This document shows, piece after piece, positions 11,543-24,854 of a stretch of DNA of 64,000 nt. Position 1 is the stretch's first letter. The number at the start of each line of letters is the position of its first letter. The stretch is from assembly GCA_947471745.1 (NCBI GenBank), contig CANJKZ010000979.1, positions 806,001 to 870,000 on the forward strand, written 5' to 3'. Source of the stretch: Closterium sp. Naga37s-1 (lineage: Eukaryota > Streptophyta > Zygnematophyceae > Desmidiales > Closteriaceae). The notes below the pieces were generated by a model. The model was not told the origin of the DNA. It did not search any database and saw nothing but the letters and a program-made list of their open reading frames with translations. The position numbers were made by a program, and so were the translations under genes.

Positions 11543-12830
11543 AGCGTGCGAAATCCCCTAGCTGCTGAATTAGTTCCTAGCGATTTGAGAAAAAGGAATC
11601 CAGCTGCTTGATCAGAAGGCGAATGAAGATGCCTGCCAGAATCAGCAGCGGTGGTATTTATCCTCTAATTGAAAGCTGAGCATGTGGTGGCCACACAAAC
11701 TTTTCAGTTCGTTTCCGACAAAAATCGACTGCGTTATAGAACGATACAGATAGGTTCTGTGAAATTTCCCTGTGGTAATTTGGTACACGCGCTCTGGGAA
11801 ACTAGGAGAATGCGCTGCGACATTGGGATGGACGCATTTGGCGGGGTACCTGGCGGGGTACCTGCATGTGACATCGCGTATGTTGAGGGTACGGACAACA
11901 TCATAGAAAGTTGCGCAATCAGTGCCCCAAAAAAATCTACAAACACCAGCGGAGATGGTGACGAGGTTGGGGGTTTTTTTAGCTCTCGCCCACCCCACCT
12001 TGTAAGGAGTCCCAACTGAGTTCTGATGCAAGAAATACACTTATATTCTGGAGATTTTTTAGTCGAACGGGCAACCTAGTCGAAGCATCATTCTCTTGTC
12101 ACGGACCGCAGAGTTGGTGACGATTCGCCGCAGAGCACGGATGGAGTACACGTCAGACACGGAAATGGTGAAAACGGAGAATTTCAGGTGGAAGTGCGTG
12201 GCAGCTTTCCTCAGGGAGGCTTGTGCTCCGCTCCGGCGCACACGCAATAAGCGCAGGTGGGTCAGGGAGATTTTCCAGAGAAGAACACAAACTGGATTCG
12301 TCGCAACACATCGTCTGTTGAAGTACATAACACTATGTTGACGATTTCTGTGCTCTTGTTGAGAGTGATTATACTAGCACACCAACCTTGCTTTCATCCA
12401 GCTTACAACGAAGGTTTTTCTATTGCTGACAAATTCAAAGAGCACAACTAGTTATCATCTTTTACATGCAGCCGAATCGACTTGGAGCTCTTACACCGCT
12501 CTAAAAGTGCCGCGCGCCGAACCGAAAGCCCTCAACGTGACAGATTTGGTCGTGTTGCTTTCGAGGCCTGGTGCGAAAATTCCTGTGCATAATATCAAGG
12601 GGAGTGTGACCATTCGAGTTCGATCACTTGGTTTCTCAGCAAGCCTGCCACATTCCAGCTTCCTGCGCTTCCGCATTTCATGTAAAACGTGCGTGCCGTC
12701 GCTGATTACCCGCGCTACTCGCTCCGCAGCTTCCACCCCGCCTCTCCGTTGGCTTCCGCCGAGCCCCTCGAGCCCAAATCGTGCAGCTCAACTTGATTCA
12801 CAGGCTAGCTAGGCTCCATTCGACGTACCA

Positions 12831-13376
12831 ATGGACGGTCGTGTTCGCGACAACGCCAGCTTTATCGATTCTCCCGTCGTACCTCCCGCCGTACCTCCCG
12901 CCGCATCTTCCGCCGCGATCGCCGGTCTCCCCCAGCCCGTAGAAAGCGCGCTCTACCTCTGGGGATTCAATCTCCGCGGGCAGACCAGCCACCGCGCGGG
13001 GCTGCGGGGGGATCCGCGCACGTGGCGCTGCCAGCGCGCGCCGCTGCGGATTGCGCGGGAGAAGTTCCGCGCGCGGGACGGGCGGCCCGTGGCGCTTGTT
13101 AGCGTGGCGTGCGGGCTGGAACACAGCGCGGCGGTGGGGATCGATGGGAGCCTGTTCACGTGGGGGTCGAACGAATATGGACAGCTGGGCGACGGCACAG
13201 AGCAGAGCAGCAGGTACGCTGACTCCGTTGACTCCATGGACTTGACTTTCTCCCTGGGGATTGATGGGAGCCTGTCTACGTGGGGGTCGAATGAGTACGG
13301 GCAGCTGAGCGACGGAGCAGCAGGTGCGTTGACTGCATTGACTCCGTTGACTCCGTTGACCTGTTTTACTACCTGA
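12831..13376 (+). pseudogene. Truncated RCC1-repeat gene, 5' fragment, copy 3
   Basis: Third copy of the RCC1 first exon (12831-13213). It carries variants shared with the full gene at 18684 and absent from copies 1 and 2: an inserted AAC upstream near 12446, and GCGCACGTGG instead of GCACACGTGG. It is therefore the closest relative of the functional copy. Homology ends after 13438. Confidence 0.85.
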
Positions 13377-14404
13377 GTCAGCACAGAGCACTGAGATGCG
13401 ACAGACTCGGATCCCCGTTTTCTCCGCTCCTACAGGTGTAGCCTGTCGCCCGGGCGTGGGCCTGGGCGACAGGCTAGGACGACGGGCTAGGGGCGCGGAG
13501 GGCGCTGACGCACGGAGGAGGAGGGCGCTAAGGCGCGGAGAGGGCACGGAGGGCGCGGAGGCTAAGGCGCGGAGGGCGCGGAGGGCGCGTGCTAGGAAGG
13601 AACGAGGAACTAACCTACTCGTGATACCATCTCAAAGTAGGAACGCAACGGAATGATGAGATTAGGAATGTGGGTGATACCAATAGCAAACCCTAACTGA
13701 GTTGTACTCACTAAGGAGCACCTCACTACAGCCTATCACAAATATCAACATTTGGCAGCAGGTTGCTTGTGGCTGCCAAGGTGTGGAGACGAAGCAGGCA
13801 CAGGTTTATAGCGACAAAGCACAGGCACCCATTGGGTCGCTTCCGGCCTTGGGTTGGAGCTTGGTTTGGCGCCTTGGCCATGGTTTGGGCCAAAGGTTGC
13901 CTCGTCCAGCTGCACAGGTGCAGTGTAACAGTTGGGTGCGGGTGCGCTGAAGTATATGGGTTCGACGAAACATCAATTTATCAACTTTATCAACCCCTTT
14001 TGTGCACCAAGCCATAGTATTGGGCGTTATGTTAACGTAGCTTTTCTGGCAAGTGAGGCTTCCAATGAGAGATTTTCACACTCCTTATGCACACATCTAC
14101 CGGTAGAATGTATTAGTGATGTTTGATGTTGTCAAAAGATGGCATTGGACATTCACAGGAACATAGAAGACTACTAACAACTGTCAGTGGGACTTGTGTT
14201 GGTGGGAGGGCCTTGTGTGTGGAAACAGGAAGGGGTTGCTTGTGGGTGTAGTTGGTTTGTTAACATGCGTTGATAAAGCATCAAGGTTACTGCATTGTTT
14301 AAGTATACAAATGCAACTGTAATCAAACAAGTACAAAAGCCACATAAACACCATATCCAAGTTACTATCAATATAAATACTTGAATACTCTTTGCTCCTA
14401 TCAG

Positions 14405-17395
14405 TCACGGGGATCCCCGTTTGGTGGTGCTGGATGTGTCCGCGCTTTGGCCGTACCTGAATTTAATGGCCAATTTGCCAGATGGTTTGTAGGCATATGT
14501 GTCCGCACTTTGGCCGTACCTGAGTTTAACGGCCAATTTGCCAGACGGTTTGTAGGTGTATGTGTCAGCGCTTTGGCCGTACCTGAATTTAACGGCCAAT
14601 TTGCCAGACGGTTTGTAGGTGTATGTGTCAGCGCTTTGGCCGTACCTGAATTTAATGGCCAATTTGCCAGACCCTTCACCATCAACCAAGGTGACATTCT
14701 CGAAAGCACCACTCGCTGCTCCAGCCTCGAACGTTTTGGTGTAGACGAGAGCAGAGAAAGAGCCGGGCGCAGCCAGCATGGCATCCACCAGCTGCTTGTA
14801 CGTCTGCCCATTATCCGCCGTCAAAGTACTGGCGCTTAGCCAAGTGCCGGTGGTTTCGTAGTTGTATCCGACGGGAGGGGGAAGCGGGGGAGGCGGCTGC
14901 TTGCCCTTCCTGCCCTTGGGAGTCAGTTTGCCGCCCAGCTTGGCGCGCTCGGCGTTTGAGAGCGTGCGATTGGTCCACGTGGCGTCACTGGTGAGCACGG
15001 TGAGTGCCACGTCAGCGCCGGTCTTGATGACGACACCAGTGGGCTCGCCAGAGTCGTTCAGACTCACGCGGACGTGGTAATAAATGTCGTAGTCGTTGGT
15101 CGTGGCGTTGCTGCGGGGGGGGGAAGGGTGGGTGGCAAAGAGGGGCAGGGATGGGCGGGTGTTTGGCGGGTGGTAAGCAAAGTCGTAGTTGGTAGCTGTG
15201 ACGTTGCTGCGGGGGTACGTGGTAAGCAAAGGCAAGGAGGGGCAGGGAGGGGCAGGGAGGGGCAAGGCGGGGCAGGGAGGGGCAAGGAGGGGCAAGAGGT
15301 TTTTTAGGCTCACGCGGACGTGGTAGTGAATGTTGTAGTAAGGAGGCAAGGAGGGGCAGAGAGGGGCAGAGAGGGGCAGAGAGGTGAACTGAGGGGAGAA
15401 GTGTACTGAACGAAGGTTGGGGGGACGGATGGGAATGATGGGACAGCTAACCGGAAGATGGTGAGTAGGAGAAGAGAGAAGGAGAGGAGAGAAGGAGAAG
15501 CTTACAGAAAGACGGCGAGGTCAATGCAGCCGGTGGCGTTGACGTCACCGCTGAGGTCAACATTTGAGCCATTGACACGCGCTGCGAGCACGCCTGCACG
15601 AAATGGCGGAATCACGGAAAATAAAGAATGGTTGTGACAAGGAAAAAATGCAGAGAAAATGAATCGGAGAAGCGCTGTGAGACGCGCTGTGAGACCGTGA
15701 GAACCGGAGGGGGCACGGTGGGTGTTTGATTCCTAAGCATGCATAGATGGTGGCAAGAGGTAGGCAAGAGTGGGGGAGGCAAGAGTGGGCGAGGCAAGAG
15801 TGGGCGAGGCAAGAGTGGGCGAGGCAAGAGTGGGCGAGGCAAGAGTGGGCGAGGCAAGAGTGGGCGAGGCAAGAGTGGGCGAGGCAAGAGTGGGCGAGGC
15901 AAGAGTGGGCGAGGCAAGAGTGGGCGAGGCAAGAGTAGGCGAGGCCAGAGTAGGCGAGGCCAGAGTAGGCGAGGCAAGAGTAGGCGAGGCAAGAGTGGGC
16001 GCGGAAGTCTCCCTTTATTATGGGCTTACCGACAAGATTGCCGAACTTATCGCCGCCATTCTTGCCGCCGCCATTCTTCCCTCCATCCTTCCCGCCCTTC
16101 TTCCCTCCGTCCTTCCCGCCCTTCTTGTCCTTAGGCGGCGGCGGAAGCGGGTCCGACTTAAACTGCCCGCGCGCCGCACCCGAGTCATAACCAGTCGTCG
16201 CGAACGACGCGTAGTATCCATCCGGATTCGCGAGCATCGCATCCACCAGCACCTTTAGAGTCTGCCCGCCGATCGTGGCCATTGTACTCGCTGTAAGCCA
16301 CGTCCCGTTTGTGGCATAAGTGTACTTCGGAGGAGGCGGGGGGGGCGGTGTTCCCTTGTTCTTCTTGCCCTTGGGAGGGGGAGGAGGCGGACGGGTAAGA
16401 TTCGTCCACGTGACGGTTTTTCCTGCCTCTACTAAAAGGGCGGAAGCGTCGCCCGCCTCTCCCGCCGCGCCGAGCGATATCGAAGCGCCGAGCGGCTCGC
16501 CGGCGTCGGAGGCGGAGGCGACGACACTGTAGAAGACGTTGTAGTCGCCGTCTAGCCTGATGGATTCCGTCAGGGTTCACACAAGCGAGCGGAAGGGAAG
16601 AATTGAAAGTATTGCTCAGAAAGATGAGAGAGGTTTCGGGAAGATGATGTGGAGCAGCGGAAACCGGCGGTTTATTCAACGGGTAGGCGGAAGGGAGAAG
16701 GAGCACATAGGATCAGGGGGCGCACCACCGGCGGTTGGCTTACTGGAAGACAGCGAGGCAGGCTCGGCCGGTAGCATTGAAGTTGCCCGTCGCCCCAACC
16801 ACTTCGGATCCGTTCAGCCGCGCGGCGAGAATCGCTGCATGGAGACGCGGAGGGGAGCGTACGTGGAGGGGAGGGGAGCGAAGTGTGTGGGAGAAGGGCG
16901 GAGAGGACAGTGAGAGCGCGGAGAGCAGGGCAGGGGAGCTCGAATTGAACGACAGGAGGATAGAGGAGAGCGAGAAGAGGAAATAATTTGCGTGCTGATA
17001 TCTTAACGCGTGGATCGGTGAAGGGACACGCCACACGGCCCACGAAGCGCCTAAAGGTTGCCGAGTTTCTCCAGAGAAATCTCACCTGTCAGATCCCCGA
17101 GAGCCTCAGCGTCTTTTGGCTTAGGCAGAGGGCACGGCCCTGCATCCGGTGGTCCGTCCTTCCCGCCATTTTTGTCGTTCTTGTCATTCACAGGGCGCGC
17201 CGTCGTGATCGCTGCGCAGAAGATGGAAGTAAGGACACATGTATTAAGCTTGTATCAGACGCATGGAAAATGAAGCCCCTCACGGGATTATACGGATCAC
17301 AGGTAGCAGAGGTAGATATTCACATGACACTCACCGATGGATGCTGTGACGACGAGGAGAAAAATGGACAAGCTGAGGTAACGGTGGAGCCCCAT
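14405..17395 (-). CDS. Secreted two-domain CHRD-like protein, copy 3 (6 exons)
   Basis: Third copy: exons 17335-17395, 17086-17211, 16744-16834, 16030-16556, 15506-15593 and 14405-15110, again 532 aa. It differs structurally only in intron 4, where the 15-bp minisatellite is four units shorter. This copy is the divergent neighbour of the complete RCC1 gene at 18684 and so may occupy the ancestral arrangement, with copies 1 and 2 derived from it. Confidence 0.75.
15763..16001. repeat. Intronic 15-bp minisatellite, CHRD-like copy 3 (four units shorter)
   Basis: Same 15-bp array with about 16 units instead of 20. The 60-bp contraction accounts for most of the shorter third period of the macro-tandem. 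Confidence 0.95.
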
Positions 17396-18683
17396 AGCGT
17401 GCGAAATCCCCTAGCTGCTGAATTAGTTCCTAGCGATTTGAGAAAAAGGAATCCAGCTGCTTGATCAGAAGGCGAATGAAGATGCCTGCCAGAATCAGCA
17501 GCGGTGGTATTTATCCTCTAATTGAAAGCTGAGCATGTGGTGGCCACACAAACTTTTCAGTTCGTTTCCGACAAAAATCGACTGCGTTATAGAACGATAC
17601 AGATAGGTTCTGTGAAATTTCCCTGTGGTAATTTGGTACACGCGCTCTGGGAAACTAGGAGAATGCGCTGCGACATTGGGATGGACGCATTTGGCGGGGT
17701 ACCTGGCGGGGTACCTGCATGTGACATCGCGTATGTTGAGGGTACGGACAACATCATAGAAAGTTGCGCAATCAGTGCCCCAAAAAAATCTACAAACACC
17801 AGCGGAGATGGTGACGAGGTTGGGGGTTTTTTTAGCTCTCGCCCACCCCACCTTGTAAGGAGTCCCAACTGAGTTCTGATGCAAGAAATACACTTATATT
17901 CTGGAGAGTTTTTAGTCGAACGGGCAACCTAGTCGAAGCATCATTCTCTTGTCACGGACCGCAGAGTTGGTGACGATTCGCCGCAGAGCACGGATGGAGT
18001 ACACGTCAGACACGGAAATGGTGAAAACGGAGAATTTCAGGTGGAAGTGCGTGGCAGCTTTCCTCAGGGAGGCTTGTGCTCCGCTCCGGCGCACACGCAA
18101 TAAGCGCAGGTGGGTCAGGGAGATTTTCCAGAGAAGAACACAAACTGGATTCGTCGCAACACATCGTCTGTTGAAGTACATAACACTATGTTGACGATTT
18201 CTGTGCTCTTGTTGAGAGTGATTATACTAGCACACCAACCTTGCTTTCATCCAGCTTACAACGAAGGTTTTTCTATTGCTGACAAATTCAAAGAGCACAA
18301 CTAGTTATCATCTTTTACATGCAGCCGAATCGACTTGGAGCTCTTACACCGCTCTAAAAGTGCCGTGCGCCGAACCGAAAGCCCTCAACGTGACAGATTT
18401 GGTCGTGTTGCTTTCGAGGCCTGGTGCAAAAATTCCTGTGCATAATATCAAGGGGAGTGTGACCATTCGAGTTCGATCACTTGGTTTCTCAGCAAGCCTG
18501 CCACATTCCAGCTTCCTGCGCTTCCGCATTTCATGTAAAACGTGCGTGCCGTCGCTGATTACCCGCGCTACTCGCTCCGCAGCTTCCACCCCGCCTCTCC
18601 GTTGGCTTCCGCCGAGCCCCTCGAGCCCAAATCGTGCAGCTCAACTTGATTCACAGGCTAGCTAGGCTCCATTCGACGTACCA

Positions 18684-21066
18684 ATGGACGGTCGTGTTCG
18701 CGACAACGCCAGCTTTATCGATTCTCCCGTCGTACCTCCCGCCGTACCTCCCGCCGCATCTTCCGCCGCGATCGCCGGTCTCCCCCAGCCCGTAGAAAGC
18801 GCGCTCTACCTCTGGGGATTCAATCTCCGCGGGCAGACCAGCCACCGCGCGGGGCTGCGGGGGGATCCGCGCACGTGGCGCTGCCAGCGCGCGCCGCTGC
18901 GGACTGCGCGGGAGAAGTTCCGCGCGCGGGACGGGCGGCCCGTGGCGCTTGTTAGCGTGGCGTGCGGGCTGGAACACAGCGCGGCGGTGGGGATCGATGG
19001 GAGCCTGTTCACGTGGGGGTCGAACGAATATGGACAGCTGGGCGACGGCACAGAGCAGAGCAGCAGGTACGCTGACTCCGTTGACTCCATGGACTTGACT
19101 TTCTCCCTGGGGATTGATGGGAGCCTGTCTACGTGGGGGTCGAATGAGTACGGGCAGCTGAGCGACGGAGCAGCAGGTGCGTTGACTGCATTGACTCCGT
19201 TGACTCCGTTGACCTGTTTTACTACCTGAGTCAGCACAGAGCACTGAGATGCGACAGACTCGGATCCCCGTTTTCTCCGCTCCTACAGGTGAAGCGGTGA
19301 CTGCTGTGGCGTGTGACGCACAGTGCCCTGCTGGCATCAACCCCTCCTCTGTTTCCCTCGTCTTCACTCCTCTCCATCCTCTTCTTTTCCCTCGTCCCAC
19401 GATTTCCCTACAGGGAGCCAATAAGGTTAGCAACTTTGGGGGAGGCAGGGGAGGAGGTGACTGCTGTGGCGTGTGGCGCACAGTGCACTGCTGCCATCAC
19501 CAGGCGGAGAGGGGGCGGGCGGGGGAGGGGGAGGGGGAAGAGAGGAGAGGTCAATGCGGAGCATGGGGGTGGTGGGCAGGAGGAGGGGGAGGAGGGGCGC
19601 CTGTGGGTATGGGGCCAGAACCAGGTGGGTGCAAAACAATGCTAGTAGATACAACGTCATGCTGGCTGGTACAGAGCGGTACTATCAGGTGGTAGGAGAG
19701 ACAGATGTCACTTGCCCATGCAACCTCTTTGTCTCCACATGGACGCGAACGCTCTTATCACAAGGGGGTACTGATCTTATCACGACTGGCGATTGTTCTT
19801 ATCATCAGCAATCCAGTCATGAAAGCCAATGCCTTGATGCACTTTGCATTTCCTCTCCATTCGTGTCCTAGCTTTTCATTTCCTTTCTTTTCGCTTCCTT
19901 TTCTTTTGTCTCCTCACGCTGCAGAATTCCAACCTCCCTCGTCTCATGCGAGGGGCCTTCCCTCCCAAAACGGTGAGCCCTGAACTTCAACCTGGCTTTT
20001 CGTTTTAATCACACCCTTAGCGGCCACTTAGGCAGTCTGACACCTGAGGTGGCCACTTAGGTGGTCATGAGTCCAAATACTACTAATGATTTTTTCCCAT
20101 TCTCTCACACCCCCCCCCCTCCCCCCCTCACCTTCCCTGCCCCCTGAACCACTTCCAGGTGGTTGTTCAGGTGTCTTGTGGCGACTCACACGCTGCTGCC
20201 GTGTCCAACACTGGGCTGCTGCAGACATGGGGTGAGTGGGAGGGAGAGGTGCAAGCATGGCGTGGGGTGGGTGGGTAACGACTTGACGTGGAATGAGACG
20301 GATGGGTGCAAGCGACTTGACATGGAATGAGACGGATGGGTGCAAGCGACTTGACATGGAATGAGACGGATGGGTGCAAGCGACTTGACATGGAATGAGA
20401 CGGATGGGTGCAAGCGACTTGACATGGAATGAGACGGATGGGTGCAAGCGACTTGACATGGAATGAGACGGATGGGTGCAAGCGACTTGACATGGAATGA
20501 GACGGATGGGTGCAAGCGACTTGACATGGAATGAGACGGATGGGTGCAAGCGACTTGACATGGAATGAGACGGATGGGTGCAAGCGACTTGACATGGAAT
20601 GAGACGGATGGGTGCAAGCGACTTGACATGGAATGAGACGGATGGGTGCAAGCGACTTGACATGGAATGAGACGGATGGCTGCAAGCGACTTGACATGGA
20701 ATGAGACGGATGGGTGCAAGCGACTTGACATGGAATGAGACGGATGGGTGCAAGCGACTTGACATTGAATGAGACGGATGAATGTAAGCAAAGGATGAAT
20801 GCAAGCAAAGGATGAATGCAAGCAAAGGATGAATGCAAGCAAAGGGTACGACCCATCAGTGCGGAAGGACTCACAGGCTGCTGCAGTGTCTAACAATGCA
20901 GAAGGGCCTGCTGCAGACTTGGGGTGGGTGAGTGGGAGAGGTGTAAGCATGGGGTGGTGCAAGCATGGCATGGCATGGGATGGATGGGGCATGCAGGCAT
21001 GGGCTAGTGCGTGAAGAGAAAAGAACAGAGGGGGGTGATGCGAGGATGGCATGATATGGGATGAAT

Positions 21067-21150
<84 letters not shown>

Positions 21151-24100
21151 CTCAGTACTGTACTGCCCTCTTACCCACCCAACGCTCGCCTCCTACCCAC
21201 GCAGCAATATTTTCAACAGCAGTAACCTCTCAATGCACACGCGTCTTGTCCCCCGCTCACACCTTTTTCTCCACCCCTCTCACTCCCTATCCCAGGCTAC
21301 AACGAGCATGGGCAGCTGGCATCGGCAGGGCGTGTCACCTAGTCTCCTCCTTCCAGCTCTTCCTGGCTGATGAGTTACCGCCACTCCTTGACGTTGCAGG
21401 GATTTTTTTAGAATTCTCAAAATGTCTGCAGAGGCCGCACCTGGTCTCCTCCTTCCAGCACTTCCTAGCTGTTGAGTTACCACCACTCCTCCCTCACCCC
21501 CAAACCTACCCACGCTCCACCTCTCCCAACCCACGTCACCCCCACCACACCCCTCCAGGTTACAACGAGCATGGGCAGCTGGGCATCGGCAGGGCGTGTC
21601 ACGGGCTGCAGAGGCTGCACCTAGTGGCCTCTTTCAGCACTTCCTGGACGACTAATTGCTAGCCTTCCTCCCTCCCTCTCTCTAAAAACACTCCCCCCCC
21701 AAATCCCCCCACCCCCAGGCTACAACGAGCATGGGCAACTGGGCATTGGCAGGGCGTGTGACGGCTTACAGAAGCCGCACCTGATCTCCTCCTTTCAACG
21801 CTTCCTGGACGACCTGCCTCTCACCTGCCCCGATGGCATTCGCATTGTGGCAGTGGCGTGTGGAGGGTTTCACATCGCTGCTGTCGACACAAGAGGCGAG
21901 ATGTACGTTTTTTGTCACCTAGCAGCTGCCGCACCTGGTGACCTCCTTCCAGCGCTTCCTGGACGACCCTGCCTTGACCTGCTCCGATGGCATTCACATC
22001 ACGGCCGTGGCCTGCTGGTTACTGGGCAGCTTAGTTTTGAGTCGACTCAAAACATGACCCTGACCTGACCTTCCCCTTCACATCATGACCGTGGCCTGCT
22101 GGTTGCTGAGGCAGGCAATTAGCAAGCAGCTGAGGCACCCAGGCAAGGGCGTGGTTACGGGAATCGAGGAATATTACACCCGGAACCACGTGCGCCCTCT
22201 TTCATCCCTTCGTCTTCTGTGCACATGCAGGTACACGTGGGGAGGGGGGTTGATGGGGCAGCTGGGGCACCTAGGTACGGGCCAGGTCAGGGAATGGGGA
22301 ATTTAAACCCGGAACCATGTGCCGTCTCTTTCATCCGTTCATCTTCTGTGCACATGCAGGTACACGTGGGGAGGGGGGTTACAAGGGCAGCTGGGGCACC
22401 GAACGCTGCAGGCTCGGGGCGGCATGTGTGAGGTGGTTCCGAGGCGGGTGGTGGCACTAGAGGGGGTTGTGGTGACGCAGGTGGCTTGTGGCCGCACCCA
22501 CTCATGCGCTCTCACCCACAGGTGTGCTCTCAACCACAGGTGTGCTCTCACCCACAGGTGTGCTCTCAACCACAGGTGTGCTCTCACCCACAGGTGTGCT
22601 CTCAACCACAGGTGTGCTCTCAACCACAGGTGTGCTCTCAACCACTCACACGCACACTCACGCACCCAACACGAGTGGGAGCGCTTGAAGGGGTTTCAGT
22701 GATGCAGGTGGCTTGTGGCCGCACCCACACATGCGCTCTCACCCACACATGCGCTCTCACCCACACATGCGCTCTCACCCACACATGCGCTCTCACCCAC
22801 ACATGCGCTCTCACCCACACATGCGCTCTCACCCACACATGCGCTCTCACCCACACATGCGCTCTCACCCACACATGTGCTCTCACCCACACATGCGCTC
22901 TCACCCGCACATGCGCTCTCACCCACACATGCGCTCTCACCCGCACATGCGCTCTCACCCACACATGCGCTCTCACCCACACATGCGCTCTCACCCACAC
23001 ATGCGCTCTCACCCACACATGCGCTCTCACCCACACATGCGCTCTCACCCACACATGCGCTCTCACCCACACATGCGCTCTCACCCACACATGCGCTCTC
23101 ACCCACACATGCGCTCTCACCCACACATGCGCTCTCACCCACACATGCGCTCTCACCCACACATGCGCTCTCACCCACACATGCGCTCTCACCCACACAT
23201 GCGCCCTCACCCACAGGTGGGTATGTGAAGTGTATATTCACGCACAGTGTATGTTAGTGTCCCCCCTTCCTTATCCCATTACATCTGGGGCGCTGGCAGG
23301 GACAGGCAGCTGAGCACCGGCCCCGCCTCTGCCTCCTCCTAAGATGGGAGACTCTTCACTTCTTACTTCTTTCCTATCGAGTCACCTTACTTCTTTCCTC
23401 TTCCCTCTCTACCAAACCCCCCGCTCACAATCCCCATTACAGAGGTGCACTTTACATCTGGGGAGCTGGCAGGGACGGGCAGCTAGGCACAGGCCCCAGT
23501 TCTGCTTCCTCTGCTCCCACCTCCTCCTCCTCCTCCTCCTCCTCCTCGTTCCCCTCCTCTGCCTCATCCTGCCCGTCCTTCCATCACCTACACATAGGCT
23601 TCACCACCGGCAATACCACTGCCAGCAACAGCAGCAGCAGCAGCAGCAGCAGCAACATCAGATTTGGAGGGGCGTTTGGCCGGGGGGTTGGAGCAGGGGC
23701 GCACGGGGGTGGTGGATGTTCGTCACTGGACTTCGTGAGAGGGCTGGTACAGCGCCTTCCGCTGCTGCTCATGCCGAAAGGAGTGCGCCTTGTGACCTGT
23801 GGGCAGGTGAGAGAGTGTTTCTGAAGGGTCACCCTGACTCACTCATGACTCATGAGACGACTTTTGAGGCGCCTCAAAAGCAGGTGAGAGAGTGTTTCTG
23901 AAGGGTCACCCTGACTCACTCATGACTCATGAGACGACTTTTGAGGCGCCTCAAAAGCAGGTGAGAGAGTGTTTCTGAAGGATCACCCTGACTCACTCAT
24001 GACTCATGAGACGACTTTTGAGGCGCGGGTGGGCGTGGGTGGGGGCAAGGAAGGAAAGGGTGGTTGGCAGAACGACTGCCTTGCTACCTCTTCCAATGCT

Positions 24101-24794
24101 CGTTCTCTCCCCCATGCCCCTCCGCTTCCCCATGCCTGTGTCTCTCCCTCACGCCTCTTCTCCCCCCTGTGCCCCTTGTCACTCAGGATCACACGCTAGT
24201 GGCCATGGCAGACGATCAGGTCCTGGGGTGGGGTTACAACAGCTGTGGGCAGGCGGCAACAGGGAGGGAGTCCTATGCATGGATGCCCATGCACGTGGAC
24301 TGGTGTGTGGGTAAGGTGCAGGCACTGGCAGCAGGGGGAGGCCATTCCGCTGTGCTTACTGTTGCCGACTCGCTGAAACTCCTTGCTGAGTTCCGGTTGG
24401 CCCATTCCCTCGACTTCTCTCTTCGCCGCCCGCGGGGATTAGTATCAAAGTGTGCGGAAAGTTTTGACGGGCTGCCCGGGGGCGGGGAAGGGAGTGAAGA
24501 GGAAGAGGATGGGGAAGTGATGCTGCGGCGCCAGCTGGCATTGGCGGAACGAATCGTGGAGGAGTCGCATAGACCCGGGGCTGACTCACTCGTGCGCTAC
24601 AGCCTGCAGTTCTGGTGGGTGTTGTTGTGCGCTACAGCCTGGTGGGTGTTCTAGCAGGTATTCGGAGGGGTAAAACAGCTTGCTGTTGGGTGAAGTTGGG
24701 TTACAGCCCTGTGATTGTGGTGAGGGTACGTGCGTGCATGTGTGTGTATGCTTTAATTGATGCTATGTTGGTCTTGTATGCGCACTTTTATGTG

Positions 24795-24854
<60 letters not shown>

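Larger units (their letters stand above)
1..19291. repeat. Macro-tandem repeat, ~5.9-kb unit, three copies plus a partial fourth
   Basis: The block recurs at +5910, +11820 and +17673 for matching points at the left edge (for example 8, 5918, 11828 and 17681). Periods are 5910, 5910 and 5853 bp. The short period is explained by loss of 60 bp in an intronic 15-bp minisatellite and gain of 3 bp near 12446. Copies differ by only a handful of substitutions. The array is open on the left. On the right the fourth copy stays homologous until 19291, where the real RCC1 gene continues and the other copies switch to unrelated sequence (1616, 7526, 13439). Each unit carries a CHRD-like gene, a divergent intergenic region and an RCC1 5' fragment. 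In the 5' RCC1 region copies 1 and 2 share one set of variants and copies 3 and 4 another. Confidence 0.97.

Noticed and set aside
1..19291. Macro-tandem as pure assembly artefact
   Set aside because: The copies differ by single-base changes, a 3-bp insertion and a 60-bp minisatellite contraction, and their borders are unique. Artefact is not excluded, so a read-depth test is listed in the findings.
20028..21142. Minus-strand frames of 235-318 codons with Ser-His-Met repeats
   Set aside because: They are readings of the 34-bp minisatellite and the GCAA microsatellite inside introns of the RCC1-repeat gene.
22486..23313. 275-codon protein with (THTCAL)n
   Set aside because: Most of it is an 18-bp array. 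The authentic exon 6 ends at 22521 and joins exon 7 in phase without it. It is kept only as a possible alternative exon tail.
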